64,000 nucleotides of DNA from Paraburkholderia guartelaensis (lineage in GTDB: Bacteria > Pseudomonadota > Gammaproteobacteria > Burkholderiales > Burkholderiaceae). Position numbers and translations under genes: made by a program. The stretch covers positions 372,001 to 436,000 of the forward strand of contig NZ_SMOD01000001.1 in the NCBI RefSeq assembly GCF_004353905.1, given 5' to 3'. Of the stretch, positions 17,730-27,120 are shown piece by piece. The notes under the pieces were generated by a model, which was not told the DNA's origin, ran no database searches, and saw only the letters and a list, made by a program, of their open reading frames with translations. Every line of letters begins with the position of its first letter. Positions within the stretch are counted from its first letter, which is position 1.

Positions 17730-20700
17730 ATGTTGTCAGAAATAGAAGTCACTCAAACTGGCACGGCGAACCTGTCCGTCCTGCGTCAACGCATTGCCGA
17801 GGCGTCTGCGCTTCCCGAGGAGGCGGTGGTCCAGACGCTCATGCGCCGCGCGCAAATGGATGCTTCAACGCTTGCGAAAGCGCAGGAACTCGCTGCGCGC
17901 CTGGCGCAAGGGGTGCGCGACGCGCGCATCGACGCGGGCGGCGTCGATCTGCTCACGCAGGAGTTTTCGCTGGACAGCCGCGAAGGCATTGCGCTCATGT
18001 GTCTCGCCGAGGCCATGTTGCGCATTCCGGATACGGACACGCGCAACCAGCTCATTCGCGACAAGATCGTCGACGCCGACTGGCGCGCGCACGTCGGCAA
18101 GTCGCCTTCGATGTTCGTCAATGCAACGGCCTGGGGTTTGCTCGTCACGGGAAAGTTGTTGAAGCAGCCTGATGAAAACGCGCTCGCCGAAGCGCTGACA
18201 CGCGTCGTGCGTAAGGGAGGCGAGGCCGTGGTTCGCGCGGGTGTCGCGTACGCGATGCGCATGCTCGGCAAGCAGTTCGTGACCGGCCAGACTATCGAAG
18301 AGGCGATCGGCGCGGCGAAAGGGCGCGAGAGCGGCGGCTACCGCTATTCGTACGACATGCTGGGCGAAGCAGCGCTCACCGACGAAGATGCGCAGACCTA
18401 TTTCGAGTCGTACCGGCACGCCATCGAGGCAATCGGCAAAGATGCGCAAGGCCGAGGCCCCATTGACGGGCCGGGCGTTTCCGTGAAGATCTCAGGCCTC
18501 CATCCGCGCTACGAACTCGCGCAGCGCGAAAGGGTGCTCGCGGAACTCTACCCGCGTTTGCTCGAACTGGCGCAACTGGCGAAGCAGTACGGCATTGGTT
18601 TTCACCTCGACCAGGAAGAGTCCGCGCGCTTTGAACTGACGCTGGAGATGCTTGAAATGTTGTGCAACGATCCTTCGCTGCGCGGCTGGAACGGCATCGG
18701 CATTTCGCTGCAGGCGTACCAGAAGCGCGGCCACGCAGTCGCGGACTGGATTGTTGCGCTTGCCCGCTCGACGGGCAGGCGCATCAATATTCGTCTTGTC
18801 AAAGGCGCGTACTGGGACACGGAAATCAAGCTCGCGCAGGACGCGGGTTCGCAGGGCTATCCGGTCTTCACCCGGAAAGTGCATTCGGACGTGAGCTACA
18901 TTGCGTGCGCGAAGGTGTTGCTCGATGCGCCGGACGCCATCTTTCCTCAATTCGCATCTCACAACGCCTTCACGATTGCGGCAGTGCATACGCTCGCAGG
19001 CAGCAAGGACTATGAGTTCCAGTGCCTGCACGGCATGGGCGAAACGGTCTACGACCAGGTGGTCGGTGAATCAAAACTGGGCCGACCGTGCCGCATTTAT
19101 GCGCCGGTTGGCCCGCATGCAACGCTGCTCGCGTATCTCGTGCGCCGCCTGCTCGAGAACGGCGCGAATTCGTCGTTCGTGAACCAGATCGTCGACCCGG
19201 CCGTGAGCATCGCCGATATCGTCGAAGATCCGGTTGCGAAGGCCGCGCGCACGCATGGCAAGCCGCACGCGGGTATCGCGAGCCCGGTCAACGTACTCCC
19301 CGGGCGTGTGAACGCGGCCGCCATTTCATATGGCAATTCCACGGCATTCGACGCCGCTGTGAGCGCCATTCGCACCAACCGCATTTCCGCACAATCGCTG
19401 GTGGCCCCGCTGGCGGCCGGTGTCGGCGAGATCGAATCCGATTCGACGCATCTCGTCTACGGCGCGGGCGATACGACCGAAGTCGTCGGCAGCGTTTCGT
19501 TCTGCCGTCCGGCAACGGTTGCGCGGGCCATCGCCGCAGCCAGGGAAGCGTCGGCGAACTGGGCGCAATCCAGTGTCAATCAGCGCGCCGACATGCTCGA
19601 AAGGATGTCCGCCGAACTGGAAGCGTCAAGCATGCATCTGGGCGCGCTGCTGGTTCTGGAGAATGGCGCAACGCTCGCGGAGGCCGCAGAAGAAGTCCGC
19701 ACCGCGATCAATCTGTGCCGGCTCTACGCGCTGCAGGTTAAGGCCGACGCGCGGCTGCGCTCGCGTACCGGCCTCGGCGTCGTCGCGAGTGTGACGCCGG
19801 TCTCGTCACCGCTCGCGACGTTTGTCGGACACGTTGCGGCATCGCTTGCCGCGGGTAACGTCGTCGTCGCGAAGCCTTCCTCGAAGGCCTCGCTCGTTGC
19901 CTATGAGGCGGCGCGCGTGTTCTATCGCGGTGGCCTGCCCAAAGATGTGCTCCAGTTGCTGCTCGGCGCGGGCACGGTGGTAGGCCGCGAATTGCTGGTC
20001 TCTGAAGAGGTGGCGGGCGTTCTGTTTGCCGGATCGGCGGAGTCGGCGAGAGCCGCCGCACTGTTGCTCGCGAAGCGCACGCGTCAGCCCAGGTTCCTTG
20101 CGCAGGCGGGCAGCGTCAACGCGATGATCGTGGACAGCTCGGCGCTGCCCGAGCAAGTCATTTCCGACGCCACGGTTTCCGCATTCAGTCGCGCCGGGCA
20201 AAGCGCTTCGTCGCTGCAACTGCTCTGTCTGCAAGACTCGACGGCTGAGAAAGTGCTGAAGATGCTCAAAGGCATGCTCAGCGAACGCAATACCGGCAAT
20301 CCGCTCTCCATCGGCACGGATATCGGGCCGCTGGCGACGCGCGAGGCGAAAGATCGCACCGAAGCTTATATCGAGCGGATGCGCCGCCTCGGTTATGCAG
20401 TCGTTCGCGGGAATGTCTCTGCGGAGCCGGCAAAGGGCAACTTCGTCGCCCCGGCCATTATCGACATACGCGATGTAGGCGCGCTTGCTGCGGTCAACGC
20501 CAGGATCTCCGGCCCGGTGCTCCATGTCGTCCGATACAAGACTGGTGAGATGGACGCATTGCTGGCAGCCCTGAATGCGATTGGCTGTGGTGTTCAGGGC
20601 CTGCATACGCGGATCAACGAAGCTGCCGGAAAGCTGCTGTCGGCATCGAATGCCAACAGCGTGTGTGTGAACCGTGCGATGCATGGCACGGTTCCCGGGA

Positions 20701-21509
20701 TGCAGCCGTTCGGCGGCGTGGGCGCCTGCGGGAGCGGTCCGATGCTCGGTGGACCCCTCACGCTGTACGCGCTCTGCGCGTCGCCTGCGCCGGCTTTCAA
20801 CGCAGACGCAGGGCCATTCGCGCAAACGGCTCGCGCGGTCAGCGAAAAGTTCTTCGAATTTCCGGTCGAGTCTGCCGGCGGCAAGCTCAAGAGCCGCCAG
20901 GGGGAAATGGCCAGGGCGAAGAAGTCCGGCCTTGATCGCGTGAATGCGCTGTTCGCGCTCGCGACGGCACGAAGCATCGATTCCGGCCAGCGCGCGGCAC
21001 TCGGAAAGTGCAAACAGCGCCTTGATGAACTGGTGAGCCACACCACGACACTCAGCTTGCCCGCACTGACCGGCGAAGAGAACACAGTAGAACTTTTGCC
21101 GCGCGGTCAGGTGCTCTGTACCGGCGAAACGCCCGCTGTCCTGCTCGAGCAGGCGATGGCTGCGAGTGCGTTCGGCAATACGGTGCTGCTGTTCAGGTCC
21201 TCGGTGTCGGACGACATGGCTCAGGTTCTGGGCGCTGCGTGTCGCGTGGTCAACGCGACCGATGTAGCGGTGCTGCTCAGAGGAGAGGTCGCTGGCGTGA
21301 AGCCGGATGCCGTCATGGTCGCTTCGAACCACGCTGCGCTCTCGGACCTTCGCGTGGCCGCGGCCGAGTCGATGACGACGCTGGTTCAGCCCGGCGCGGA
21401 CGGGCAATACGACTGGACGCAACTCGTACGCGAGCGTGTCACGACCGTCAACGCAAGCGCCGCGGGAGGCAACACGCAACTGATGGTATTGAGCGAAGAC
21501 GCGGTGTAG
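17730..21509 (+). CDS. putA: PutA: proline dehydrogenase fused to a catalytically degenerate P5C dehydrogenase domain
   Basis: 1259 residues, without the N-terminal ribbon-helix-helix DNA-binding segment of E. coli-type PutA. The FAD-dependent proline dehydrogenase domain looks active: ISGLHPRYE, FHLDQEE, RLVKGAYWDTEIK, FASHNAFT, LHGMGETVYDQV and RRLLENGANSSFVN (about residues 250-490). The ALDH domain (about 590-1040) keeps the fold but not the chemistry. The usual general-base Glu of ETGG is Gln792 (RFLAQAGSVN). The usual catalytic Cys of GQRCSA is Ala826 (AGQSASSLQ). A C-terminal tail after about 1050 resembles the ALDH-like domain of type B/C PutAs. Hence it should oxidise proline to P5C and rely on PruA for the second step. 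Confidence 0.92.
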   Translation: MLSEIEVTQTGTANLSVLRQRIAEASALPEEAVVQTLMRRAQMDASTLAKAQELAARLAQGVRDARIDAGGVDLLTQEFSLDSREGIALMCLAEAMLRIPDTDTRNQLIRDKIVDADWRAHVGKSPSMFVNATAWGLLVTGKLLKQPDENALAEALTRVVRKGGEAVVRAGVAYAMRMLGKQFVTGQTIEEAIGAAKGRESGGYRYSYDMLGEAALTDEDAQTYFESYRHAIEAIGKDAQGRGPIDGPGVSVKISGLHPRYELAQRERVLAELYPRLLELAQLAKQYGIGFHLDQEESARFELTLEMLEMLCNDPSLRGWNGIGISLQAYQKRGHAVADWIVALARSTGRRINIRLVKGAYWDTEIKLAQDAGSQGYPVFTRKVHSDVSYIACAKVLLDAPDAIFPQFASHNAFTIAAVHTLAGSKDYEFQCLHGMGETVYDQVVGESKLGRPCRIYAPVGPHATLLAYLVRRLLENGANSSFVNQIVDPAVSIADIVEDPVAKAARTHGKPHAGIASPVNVLPGRVNAAAISYGNSTAFDAAVSAIRTNRISAQSLVAPLAAGVGEIESDSTHLVYGAGDTTEVVGSVSFCRPATVARAIAAAREASANWAQSSVNQRADMLERMSAELEASSMHLGALLVLENGATLAEAAEEVRTAINLCRLYALQVKADARLRSRTGLGVVASVTPVSSPLATFVGHVAASLAAGNVVVAKPSSKASLVAYEAARVFYRGGLPKDVLQLLLGAGTVVGRELLVSEEVAGVLFAGSAESARAAALLLAKRTRQPRFLAQAGSVNAMIVDSSALPEQVISDATVSAFSRAGQSASSLQLLCLQDSTAEKVLKMLKGMLSERNTGNPLSIGTDIGPLATREAKDRTEAYIERMRRLGYAVVRGNVSAEPAKGNFVAPAIIDIRDVGALAAVNARISGPVLHVVRYKTGEMDALLAALNAIGCGVQGLHTRINEAAGKLLSASNANSVCVNRAMHGTVPGMQPFGGVGACGSGPMLGGPLTLYALCASPAPAFNADAGPFAQTARAVSEKFFEFPVESAGGKLKSRQGEMARAKKSGLDRVNALFALATARSIDSGQRAALGKCKQRLDELVSHTTTLSLPALTGEENTVELLPRGQVLCTGETPAVLLEQAMAASAFGNTVLLFRSSVSDDMAQVLGAACRVVNATDVAVLLRGEVAGVKPDAVMVASNHAALSDLRVAAAESMTTLVQPGADGQYDWTQLVRERVTTVNASAAGGNTQLMVLSEDAV

Positions 21510-21575
21510 ATTGCGGCTGTGGGCATACGCTACACGTTCTGAATGTTCCGCTACATCAATCGCAAGGAAGTGACT

Positions 21576-22532
21576 GTGCGCCTCGAAACACACGAAGCCC
21601 ACGATATCGCCCGGCGCGCGGCTGTTAAAGCCGGCGCGAGCGATGACGTCGCCAATGCACTGGCGAATGCGGTCGTGTCCGCCGAATGGGCCGGCAGTCG
21701 TGCGGTGGGGTTCGCCCACCTGTTCGACTATCTCGACGGCTTCGTCAAGGGACGCATCGCGAAAGACGCGAGACCCGACGTGACGTTTCCCGCCCCGGCC
21801 GCCGTCGCGGTCGACGCGAAACGTGGCATCGCCCAGCTCGGATTCGATCTGGCATTCGACGAACTGGTTCGCCGCGCGAAGGACTACGGCGTGGCGGTGC
21901 TGCTTCAATCGAATAGCTTCACGGTTGGCGAACTCGGCTATTACACGCGCCGTCTGGCCGAAGCGGGACTCGTTGCCATCGCAACGACAAATGCCACGGC
22001 GCAGATGACGACGCTGGAAAGCCGCAAGGCCGTCTACGGCACCAACCCTTTGTCGTTTGCCGCACCGCGCGCGGGTGCAAAGCCGTTTGTCATCGACCAG
22101 GCGTCGAGCGCAACGGCCTTCGTGAACATCCGCGAGGCTGCGGCGCGGGGAGAGTCGATTCCTGAGGGCTGGGCCGTCGATGCGCAGGGTAGTCCCACGA
22201 CTGATGCGCGCGAAGCGGTAAAGGGGCTCTTGCTGGCGTTTGGCGGTGCGCGCGGCGCCAACATTGCGATGATGCTGGAGTTTCTGGTGGCGGGGCTGGC
22301 CGGCAGCAACTGGTCGATGGATGCGCCGAATTTCGCCGAAGGCAGCGAGTCTCCCGGCGTTGGCCTCTTCGTGCTGGCCATCAAAACGGAACTCGTCGTG
22401 GAGGACTTCACCGCACGCCTGTCGTCGCAAATCGAGCGGTTGGCCGCGCAAGGCGTGCGCATTCCCGGCAGTCACTTGCACATCACCGAGATCGATGTGC
22501 CGGATGCGCTGCTCAAAAGGCTCGAGGACTAA
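21576..22532 (+). CDS. Ldh2/malate-lactate dehydrogenase-family NAD(P)H oxidoreductase, possible pyrroline-2-carboxylate reductase
   Basis: 318 residues from GTG 21576, chosen because AAGGA lies 7 nt upstream; an in-frame ATG at 21543 has no ribosome site. The protein has the type-2 malate/L-lactate dehydrogenase (PF02615) pattern: an N-terminal helical segment, SRAVGFAHLFDYLDGF, ATTNATAQMTTLESRKAVYGTNPLSFAAP near the middle, and GGARGANIAMMLEFLVAGL. Family members reduce 2-oxoacids, or cyclic imines such as delta1-pyrroline-2-carboxylate and piperideine-2-carboxylate (DpkA-type). Next to PutA, and with a proline-racemase-family gene at 31934, reduction of pyrroline-2-carboxylate to L-proline is the most sensible guess, though not proven by sequence. 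Confidence 0.82.
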   Translation: MRLETHEAHDIARRAAVKAGASDDVANALANAVVSAEWAGSRAVGFAHLFDYLDGFVKGRIAKDARPDVTFPAPAAVAVDAKRGIAQLGFDLAFDELVRRAKDYGVAVLLQSNSFTVGELGYYTRRLAEAGLVAIATTNATAQMTTLESRKAVYGTNPLSFAAPRAGAKPFVIDQASSATAFVNIREAAARGESIPEGWAVDAQGSPTTDAREAVKGLLLAFGGARGANIAMMLEFLVAGLAGSNWSMDAPNFAEGSESPGVGLFVLAIKTELVVEDFTARLSSQIERLAAQGVRIPGSHLHITEIDVPDALLKRLED

Positions 22533-22549
22533 CGGCCACTATCGTTGAC

Positions 22550-22592
22550 AAGCGCCTGCCTCACCGAAGCTTCGGGAGGCAGGCGCTTTTTT
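22550..22592 (+). terminator. Rho-independent terminator after the pruA-putA-ldh run
   Basis: A 13-bp arm AAGCGCCTGCCTC (22550-22562) pairs with GAGGCAGGCGCTT (22576-22588), with a small CCGAAG/CTTCGG palindrome in the loop, followed by a T6 run ending at 22592. It ends the plus-strand run and lies between converging genes. Confidence 0.88.
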
Positions 22593-22607
22593 GCATCAGT
22601 AATGACT

Positions 22608-23672
22608 TCAGTTCTGACCGAGCCAGACTGCGAAACGCTGGTTCAGATCGTCGGTGTGATCGGCCCAGAAGGCGACATCGGAGTCGACCGCGCCTTTCTC
22701 GTTGACAGGTGCGGTCGGAAGGTAGGGCAGCAGCTTCGGCGGCACCATCGAAATCGAAGATTTGCGCGTCGGACCGTAAGCGGTGAGCGGCGCGAGTTTC
22801 GACAGTACGTCGGGTTGCGTCGCATAGCGCACGAAGTCCTGCGCGGCTTTCAGGTTCTTCGTGCCCTTCACGATGGCGTAGCCTTCCAGGTATTTGACCT
22901 GGCCGTCCCAGATAAAGCCGAAGGGCTTCTTGTCGTCGGCGATCGCGCTGTAGATGCGGCCGTTATACGCGCTGCTCATCGTGACCTCGCCGTCGGCGAG
23001 CAGTTGCGCCGGCTGCGCGCCGGTCTCCCACCAGACGATGGACGACTTGATCGTGTCGAGCTTCTTGAATGCGCGGTCGACGCCGGCACGCGTGGCGAGC
23101 ACCTTGTAGACGTCGCCCGGCGCGACGCCATCGGCAAGAAGGGCCCATTCCAGCGCGCCTTCCGGCGACTTGCGCAGACCGCGCTTGCCGGGGAATTTCT
23201 TGAGGTCGAAGAAGTCGGCAATCTTCGTCGGCTCGTGGCCTTTGTATTTGTCGGTGTTGTAGGCAATGAGCGAAGACCAGACGATGTTGCCGGCCATGCA
23301 ACTGGACACGGCGCCCGGCACGTAATCCTTCGCTGCGGGCGTGCCGTCCGGCGCGGGGGCGAGCGCGGCGGGGTCGAGCTTTTCGAGCAGGCCTTCGTCA
23401 CATGCGCGGGTCACGTCGGAAAGCTGCAGGTCGACTACGTCCCACGTGACGTTTTTCGTTTCGACCTGGCTGCGAATCTGGGCGATACCGCCGTTGTACG
23501 AGTCGTTTTTGACCTGAATGCCTTTGGCTGCCATGAAGGGCGCTACAGTGGTCTTGTCTTGCGCGCCCTGGTACGAGCCGCCCCAGGAGACGAAGGTGAT
23601 TTGCGCGGCAGCCGCAGAGGCGCTCATCACGCCGCATGCCAGCAGCATTCCAACGTTGATTGAAGTTTTCAC
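22608..23672 (-). CDS. ABC transporter substrate-binding protein, PotD/PotF-like (paralogue of 30752-31828)
   Basis: About 354 residues from GTG 23672; the start is uncertain because no clear ribosome site precedes it. A signal peptide (VKTSINVGMLLACGVMSASAAAA) leads into ITFVSWGGSYQGAQ, typical of extracellular binding protein family 1/PotD. It shares long stretches with the 30752-31828 protein: SYNGGIAQIRSQV, KNVTWDVVD, DFFDLKKFPGKRGL, SPEGALEWALLADGV and PFGFIWDG. It probably delivers substrate to the 14304-17652 importer, which has no adjacent binding protein. It is encoded convergently with that run, beyond the terminator. Confidence 0.88.
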   Translation of the reverse strand: MKTSINVGMLLACGVMSASAAAAQITFVSWGGSYQGAQDKTTVAPFMAAKGIQVKNDSYNGGIAQIRSQVETKNVTWDVVDLQLSDVTRACDEGLLEKLDPAALAPAPDGTPAAKDYVPGAVSSCMAGNIVWSSLIAYNTDKYKGHEPTKIADFFDLKKFPGKRGLRKSPEGALEWALLADGVAPGDVYKVLATRAGVDRAFKKLDTIKSSIVWWETGAQPAQLLADGEVTMSSAYNGRIYSAIADDKKPFGFIWDGQVKYLEGYAIVKGTKNLKAAQDFVRYATQPDVLSKLAPLTAYGPTRKSSISMVPPKLLPYLPTAPVNEKGAVDSDVAFWADHTDDLNQRFAVWLGQN

Positions 23673-23887
23673 TTTTTGTACCCGACTAGAGAGTTGAGAA
23701 GGTCCCGATCGCACCGTGACGCTACGGTGAAGACTGACCTGGACAAAATCCACTGCAGCCAGGATCAAGCCCTCTTATGACGAGATTCACTGCGGTTGAT
23801 ATTCGGGTCGCAGAGGGGGCGATTCACTATGTTCGGGAGAGGGGCCGGTGGTATCGGCCGGCGAACGCTTGAATCAGGAGAAGAACC

Positions 23888-24688
23888 TTGAATACCGCGG
23901 TATATGAATTCCATGAGGGCACGCTTCCGCTGCTGGTATCCATCCCGCATCTGGGAACCGGAATTCCCGACGAGGCGCGTGCGCAGTTAACGGAGATCGC
24001 CGGTGAGGTCGCCGACACGGACTGGCATCTGGATACGTTGTACGACTTCGCGCGCCGTGCCGGTGCGTCTGTGCTCGGCGCCATGATTTCCCGCTATGTG
24101 ATCGACCTGAATCGCCCGTCTACGGGGGAGAGTCTCTATCCCGGGCAGACGACAACGGGTCTTTGCCCCACGGAGACCTTTCGCGGCGAGCCGCTCTACC
24201 GTAACGGCTCGGGCCCATCGGAAGCTGACAAGGCGCAGCGGCTCGAACGCTACTGGCGGCCGTACCACGAGAAGTTGCAGGCGGAACTGGAGCGCTTGCG
24301 GGCCATCCACGGCCGCGTGCTGCTGTGGGAGGCCCACTCTATCGCGAGCGTTTTGCCCCGGCTGTTCGAGGGTAAATTGCCCGACTTGAATCTGGGCACG
24401 AATTCGGGACTCAGCTGCGATCCGCGCATCATGGAGGCAGTATCAGCCCGACTCGCCGGCCACCAGCCTTTTACATGGGTGCACAACGGACGCTTCAAGG
24501 GCGGCTTCATCACGCGTGAATACGGACGGCCCGAGCATGGCGTGCATGCGATTCAACTGGAGATGTGCCAGTCGACGTACATGAATGAAGCGGCGCCGTT
24601 CGAGTACCGGCCTGACCTGGCGGCCAAGGTAAAGCCGATCGTGCAGGGGATGGTCGATGCGGCGCTCGGGGCGCTCGAAAATCTGTAG
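23888..24688 (+). CDS. hutG: N-formylglutamate deformylase (HutG type)
   Basis: 266 residues with the complete family signature: IPHLGTGIP, DTDWHLDTLYDF, YVIDLNRPS, ETFRGEPLY, LLWEAHSI with the conserved Glu and His, DLNLGTNSG and HGVHAIQLEMCQSTYM. The enzyme hydrolyses N-formyl-L-glutamate to formate and glutamate, the last step of one histidine pathway. Here no other histidine-degradation enzymes are adjacent except a HutD-like protein at 26517-27110. It may therefore act on an N-formyl amino acid formed elsewhere in this block. It reads divergently from the 22608-23672 gene. Confidence 0.88.
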   Translation: MNTAVYEFHEGTLPLLVSIPHLGTGIPDEARAQLTEIAGEVADTDWHLDTLYDFARRAGASVLGAMISRYVIDLNRPSTGESLYPGQTTTGLCPTETFRGEPLYRNGSGPSEADKAQRLERYWRPYHEKLQAELERLRAIHGRVLLWEAHSIASVLPRLFEGKLPDLNLGTNSGLSCDPRIMEAVSARLAGHQPFTWVHNGRFKGGFITREYGRPEHGVHAIQLEMCQSTYMNEAAPFEYRPDLAAKVKPIVQGMVDAALGALENL

Positions 24689-24725
24689 CGCTCACGCCTT
24701 TCTCGTCGCCAAGAAAGTGCAAACA

Positions 24726-24765
24726 AAAAAAGCCGCCATAGCGTGATCTCTCACGCGAGGCGGCA
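24726..24765 (-). terminator. Rho-independent terminator for the etfBA operon
   Basis: On the minus strand GCCGCC (24760-24765) and GCGTGA pair with TCACGC and GGCGGC (24733-24738), followed by a run of seven U (A7 at 24726-24732 on the plus strand). It lies 50 nt after the etfA stop and faces the end of hutG. Confidence 0.85.
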
Positions 24766-24816
24766 AGGTCCTGCTGAGAAGCCGATCTCCGTCGTGCAAG
24801 CCGGCGCCTGGCGTCC

Positions 24817-25746
24817 TTAGAGCGCCTTCACCAGTTCCGGCACGGCGTTGAAGAGGTCGCCAACGAGGCCATAGTCAGCCACGCCGAAGATGGGCGCTTC
24901 GGCATCCTTATTGATGGCAACAATGACTTTCGAGTCCTTCATGCCTGCAAGGTGCTGGATGGCTCCGGAAATGCCAACGGCAACGTAAAGTTCCGGTGCC
25001 ACGATCTTGCCGGTCTGACCGACTTGCAGGTCGTTGGCCGCGAAGCCGGAATCCACGGCGGCGCGCGAGGCGCCAATGGCGGCGCCCAGCTTTTCCGCGA
25101 GCGGATCGAGGATCGCGAAGTTTTCGGCGCTGCCAAGACCGCGGCCGCCGGAGACCACTACGCGCGCAGACGTGAGATCGGGACGATCGCTCGTGGCGAT
25201 CTCGCGGCGGATGAACCGCGATCGTCCCGTGTCGGCAACGGCGGGCACCTCCACGACCTCCGCGTTGCCGCCGGTCGCCGCGGCCGCGTCGAACGCCGTC
25301 GTGCGGATCGTAGCGACTTTTACGGTGTCCGCCGATTGCACGGTTGCGATGGCGTTGCCCGCGTAGATGGGGCGCTGGAACGTATCGGCGGCGTCGATCG
25401 CGATGACGTCGGAGATCTGCGCGGAATCCAGCTTCGCGGCTACGCGCGGCGCGGCATTCTTGCCCGCTGCCGTTGCCGGGAAGAGGACGTGCGAATAGTC
25501 GCTGGCGAGCGCCACGATCTGGGCCGCGATGTTCTCCGCCAGTGCGTCGGCGAAATGGGGCGCGTCGACGAATATGACTTTGTCCACGCCCGCGACCTTG
25601 CTGGCAGCGTCGGCTACAGGGCGTGCGCCGCTGCCGGCGACGAGCACGTGCACGCCATTGGCAAGCTGCTGCACGGCGCTGATGGTGTGGAGCGTGGCAG
25701 CCTTGAGCTGCGCGTTGTCATGTTCTGCAATAACAAGCGTCGTCAT
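24817..25746 (-). CDS. etfA: Electron transfer flavoprotein subunit alpha
   Basis: 309 residues. The N-terminal part ([26 protein letters not shown]) and the C-terminal FAD domain with [54 protein letters not shown] and [12 protein letters not shown] are characteristic. It carries electrons from flavin dehydrogenases to ETF-quinone oxidoreductase as a heterodimer with EtfB. Its ATG directly abuts the etfB stop. In this operon (oxidoreductase, HutD-like, etfB, etfA) the donor is probably the 27121-28308 flavoprotein. This looks like a pathway-dedicated ETF rather than the housekeeping copy. Confidence 0.95.
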   Translation of the reverse strand: MTTLVIAEHDNAQLKAATLHTISAVQQLANGVHVLVAGSGARPVADAASKVAGVDKVIFVDAPHFADALAENIAAQIVALASDYSHVLFPATAAGKNAAPRVAAKLDSAQISDVIAIDAADTFQRPIYAGNAIATVQSADTVKVATIRTTAFDAAAATGGNAEVVEVPAVADTGRSRFIRREIATSDRPDLTSARVVVSGGRGLGSAENFAILDPLAEKLGAAIGASRAAVDSGFAANDLQVGQTGKIVAPELYVAVGISGAIQHLAGMKDSKVIVAINKDAEAPIFGVADYGLVGDLFNAVPELVKAL

Positions 25747-26496
25747 TTAAATCACCTTCGCATCGTTCTTGAGTTTCTCGACCAGTGCCGCGACGTCCGG
25801 CACCGTCACGCCCGCCTTGCGCGCGGCGGGCTCGACGACCTTGAGCGTCTTGAGCCGCGGCGACGGGTCGACTCCCAGTGAATCCGGGGTAACGGTTTCC
25901 AGCGGCTTCTTTTTGGCCTTCATGATGCTCGGCAGCGTCACGTAGCGCGGTTCGTTCAGGCGCAGGTCGGTCGTGATGATGGCTGGCAATTGCAAGGCGA
26001 TCACTTCGAGGCCGCCGTCGACTTCGCGCGTCACGGTGGCCGTCGAGCCTTCGATTTCGATGTGGCTGACGAACGTCGCCTGCGGCCAGTCGAGGAGCGC
26101 CGCGAGCAACTGGCCGGTCTGGCCGGCGTCGTCGTCGATCGCCTGTTTGCCGAGGATCACCAGCTGCGGTTGCTCTTTTTCGATGACGGCCTTGAGCAGC
26201 TTCGCGACTGCGAGCGGCTGAAGCTCGGCGTCCGTCTCGACCAGCACGCCGCGGTCGGCGCCGATGGCGAGCGCGGTACGCAGCGTTTCCTGGCTCTGGG
26301 CCACGCCGCAGGAAACGGCGATCACTTCGCTGGCTTTGCCCGCTTCCTTCAGCCGTGTCGCGGCTTCCGTTGCGATTTCATCGAACGGGTTCATCGACAT
26401 CTTCACATTGCCGATGTCGACGCCGGTGTGGTCGGATTTCACGCGCACCTTCACGTTGTAGTCGACGACACGTTTCACTGCGGTAATCACTTTCAT
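25747..26496 (-). CDS. etfB: Electron transfer flavoprotein subunit beta
   Basis: 249 residues from ATG 26496 with GAGGAAGGTG just upstream ([17 protein letters not shown]). [36 protein letters not shown] and the recognition segment [22 protein letters not shown] are standard for EtfB; the last includes the conserved Leu used to dock on partner dehydrogenases. It binds AMP and completes the EtfAB dimer. It lies 20 bp after the HutD-like gene. Confidence 0.95.
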   Translation of the reverse strand: MKVITAVKRVVDYNVKVRVKSDHTGVDIGNVKMSMNPFDEIATEAATRLKEAGKASEVIAVSCGVAQSQETLRTALAIGADRGVLVETDAELQPLAVAKLLKAVIEKEQPQLVILGKQAIDDDAGQTGQLLAALLDWPQATFVSHIEIEGSTATVTREVDGGLEVIALQLPAIITTDLRLNEPRYVTLPSIMKAKKKPLETVTPDSLGVDPSPRLKTLKVVEPAARKAGVTVPDVAALVEKLKNDAKVI

Positions 26497-26516
26497 TTCA
26501 CCTTCCTCAGATTCAA

Positions 26517-27110
26517 TCATTCGTGCGTGTACGCGGGCTCGATGGTCACGAGCACGGGAAGCCCCGTGCGCGGCGGCTCGTCAAGGGCGGGCATAACCGG
26601 CGATAACTGCATGGCGCGATCCAGCCTTTCGGCGATCAGAAACTGACCCGCTTCGACAGTGCCCGATGCATGACCCTCGCTGGCGCGCCAGGCGCAGCCG
26701 GCGCGAAGCGTAACGACGACGACCGCACGACCTGGCAACACACTGACAGGCTCGGCAATCGCCCGGATGCTCGTGCGATAGCGGCTCCTGGCGGCCATGA
26801 CGTTGAGTGCAGTCACTGGGCCGTCGATGAGCGTCGCGTGCCATTCGAGGCCGCCGTCGTATTCGACGGCTTCATACGGCTTGAGCGTCACGACCGAATT
26901 CGCCTCGCGCAGCATGACGCCAGCGCCTCGCAACACGCAAGACAGCCGGTCGATTCCCTCGAATCGCGAATAGGGCCCGTCGCGTTCCACCTCGGCGAGA
27001 CTGATCCGCCAATGGCACCCATCCGATGCAATCGTCCGCGTGACGCCGCCACCATTGCGCCAACGCTCCACGGGCAGCGAGTCGAGCGGATGAACTTCGA
27101 TCGCTGACAT
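26517..27110 (-). CDS. HutD/Ves-family protein
   Basis: 197 residues from ATG 27110. The N-terminal [13 protein letters not shown], followed by [22 protein letters not shown], is the signature of the HutD (PF05962) double cupin-like family. HutD proteins accompany histidine-utilisation genes and are proposed to bind or buffer N-formimidoyl- or formylglutamate. Here the gene sits between a sarcosine-oxidase-like flavoprotein and etfBA, with gaps of only 10 and 20 bp, and a HutG-type gene lies 2 kb away. The HutD/HutG pairing suggests a shared N-formyl or one-carbon metabolite. Function is unproven. Confidence 0.82.
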   Translation of the reverse strand: MSAIEVHPLDSLPVERWRNGGGVTRTIASDGCHWRISLAEVERDGPYSRFEGIDRLSCVLRGAGVMLREANSVVTLKPYEAVEYDGGLEWHATLIDGPVTALNVMAARSRYRTSIRAIAEPVSVLPGRAVVVVTLRAGCAWRASEGHASGTVEAGQFLIAERLDRAMQLSPVMPALDEPPRTGLPVLVTIEPAYTHE

Positions 27111-27120
27111 ATCCAGCGCC

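Noticed and set aside
17730..17900. DNA-binding (ribbon-helix-helix) domain at the PutA N-terminus
   Set aside because: The N-terminal sequence lacks the RHH pattern of E. coli-type PutA, so self-repression of putA by this protein is not supported. Control by the TetR operators is more likely.
19806..22481. Open reading frame of 891 codons on the minus strand
   Set aside because: It lies opposite putA and the Ldh2-family gene, whose products show clear family motifs. The minus-strand translation is His/Arg-rich with no domain, the usual shadow in GC-rich DNA.
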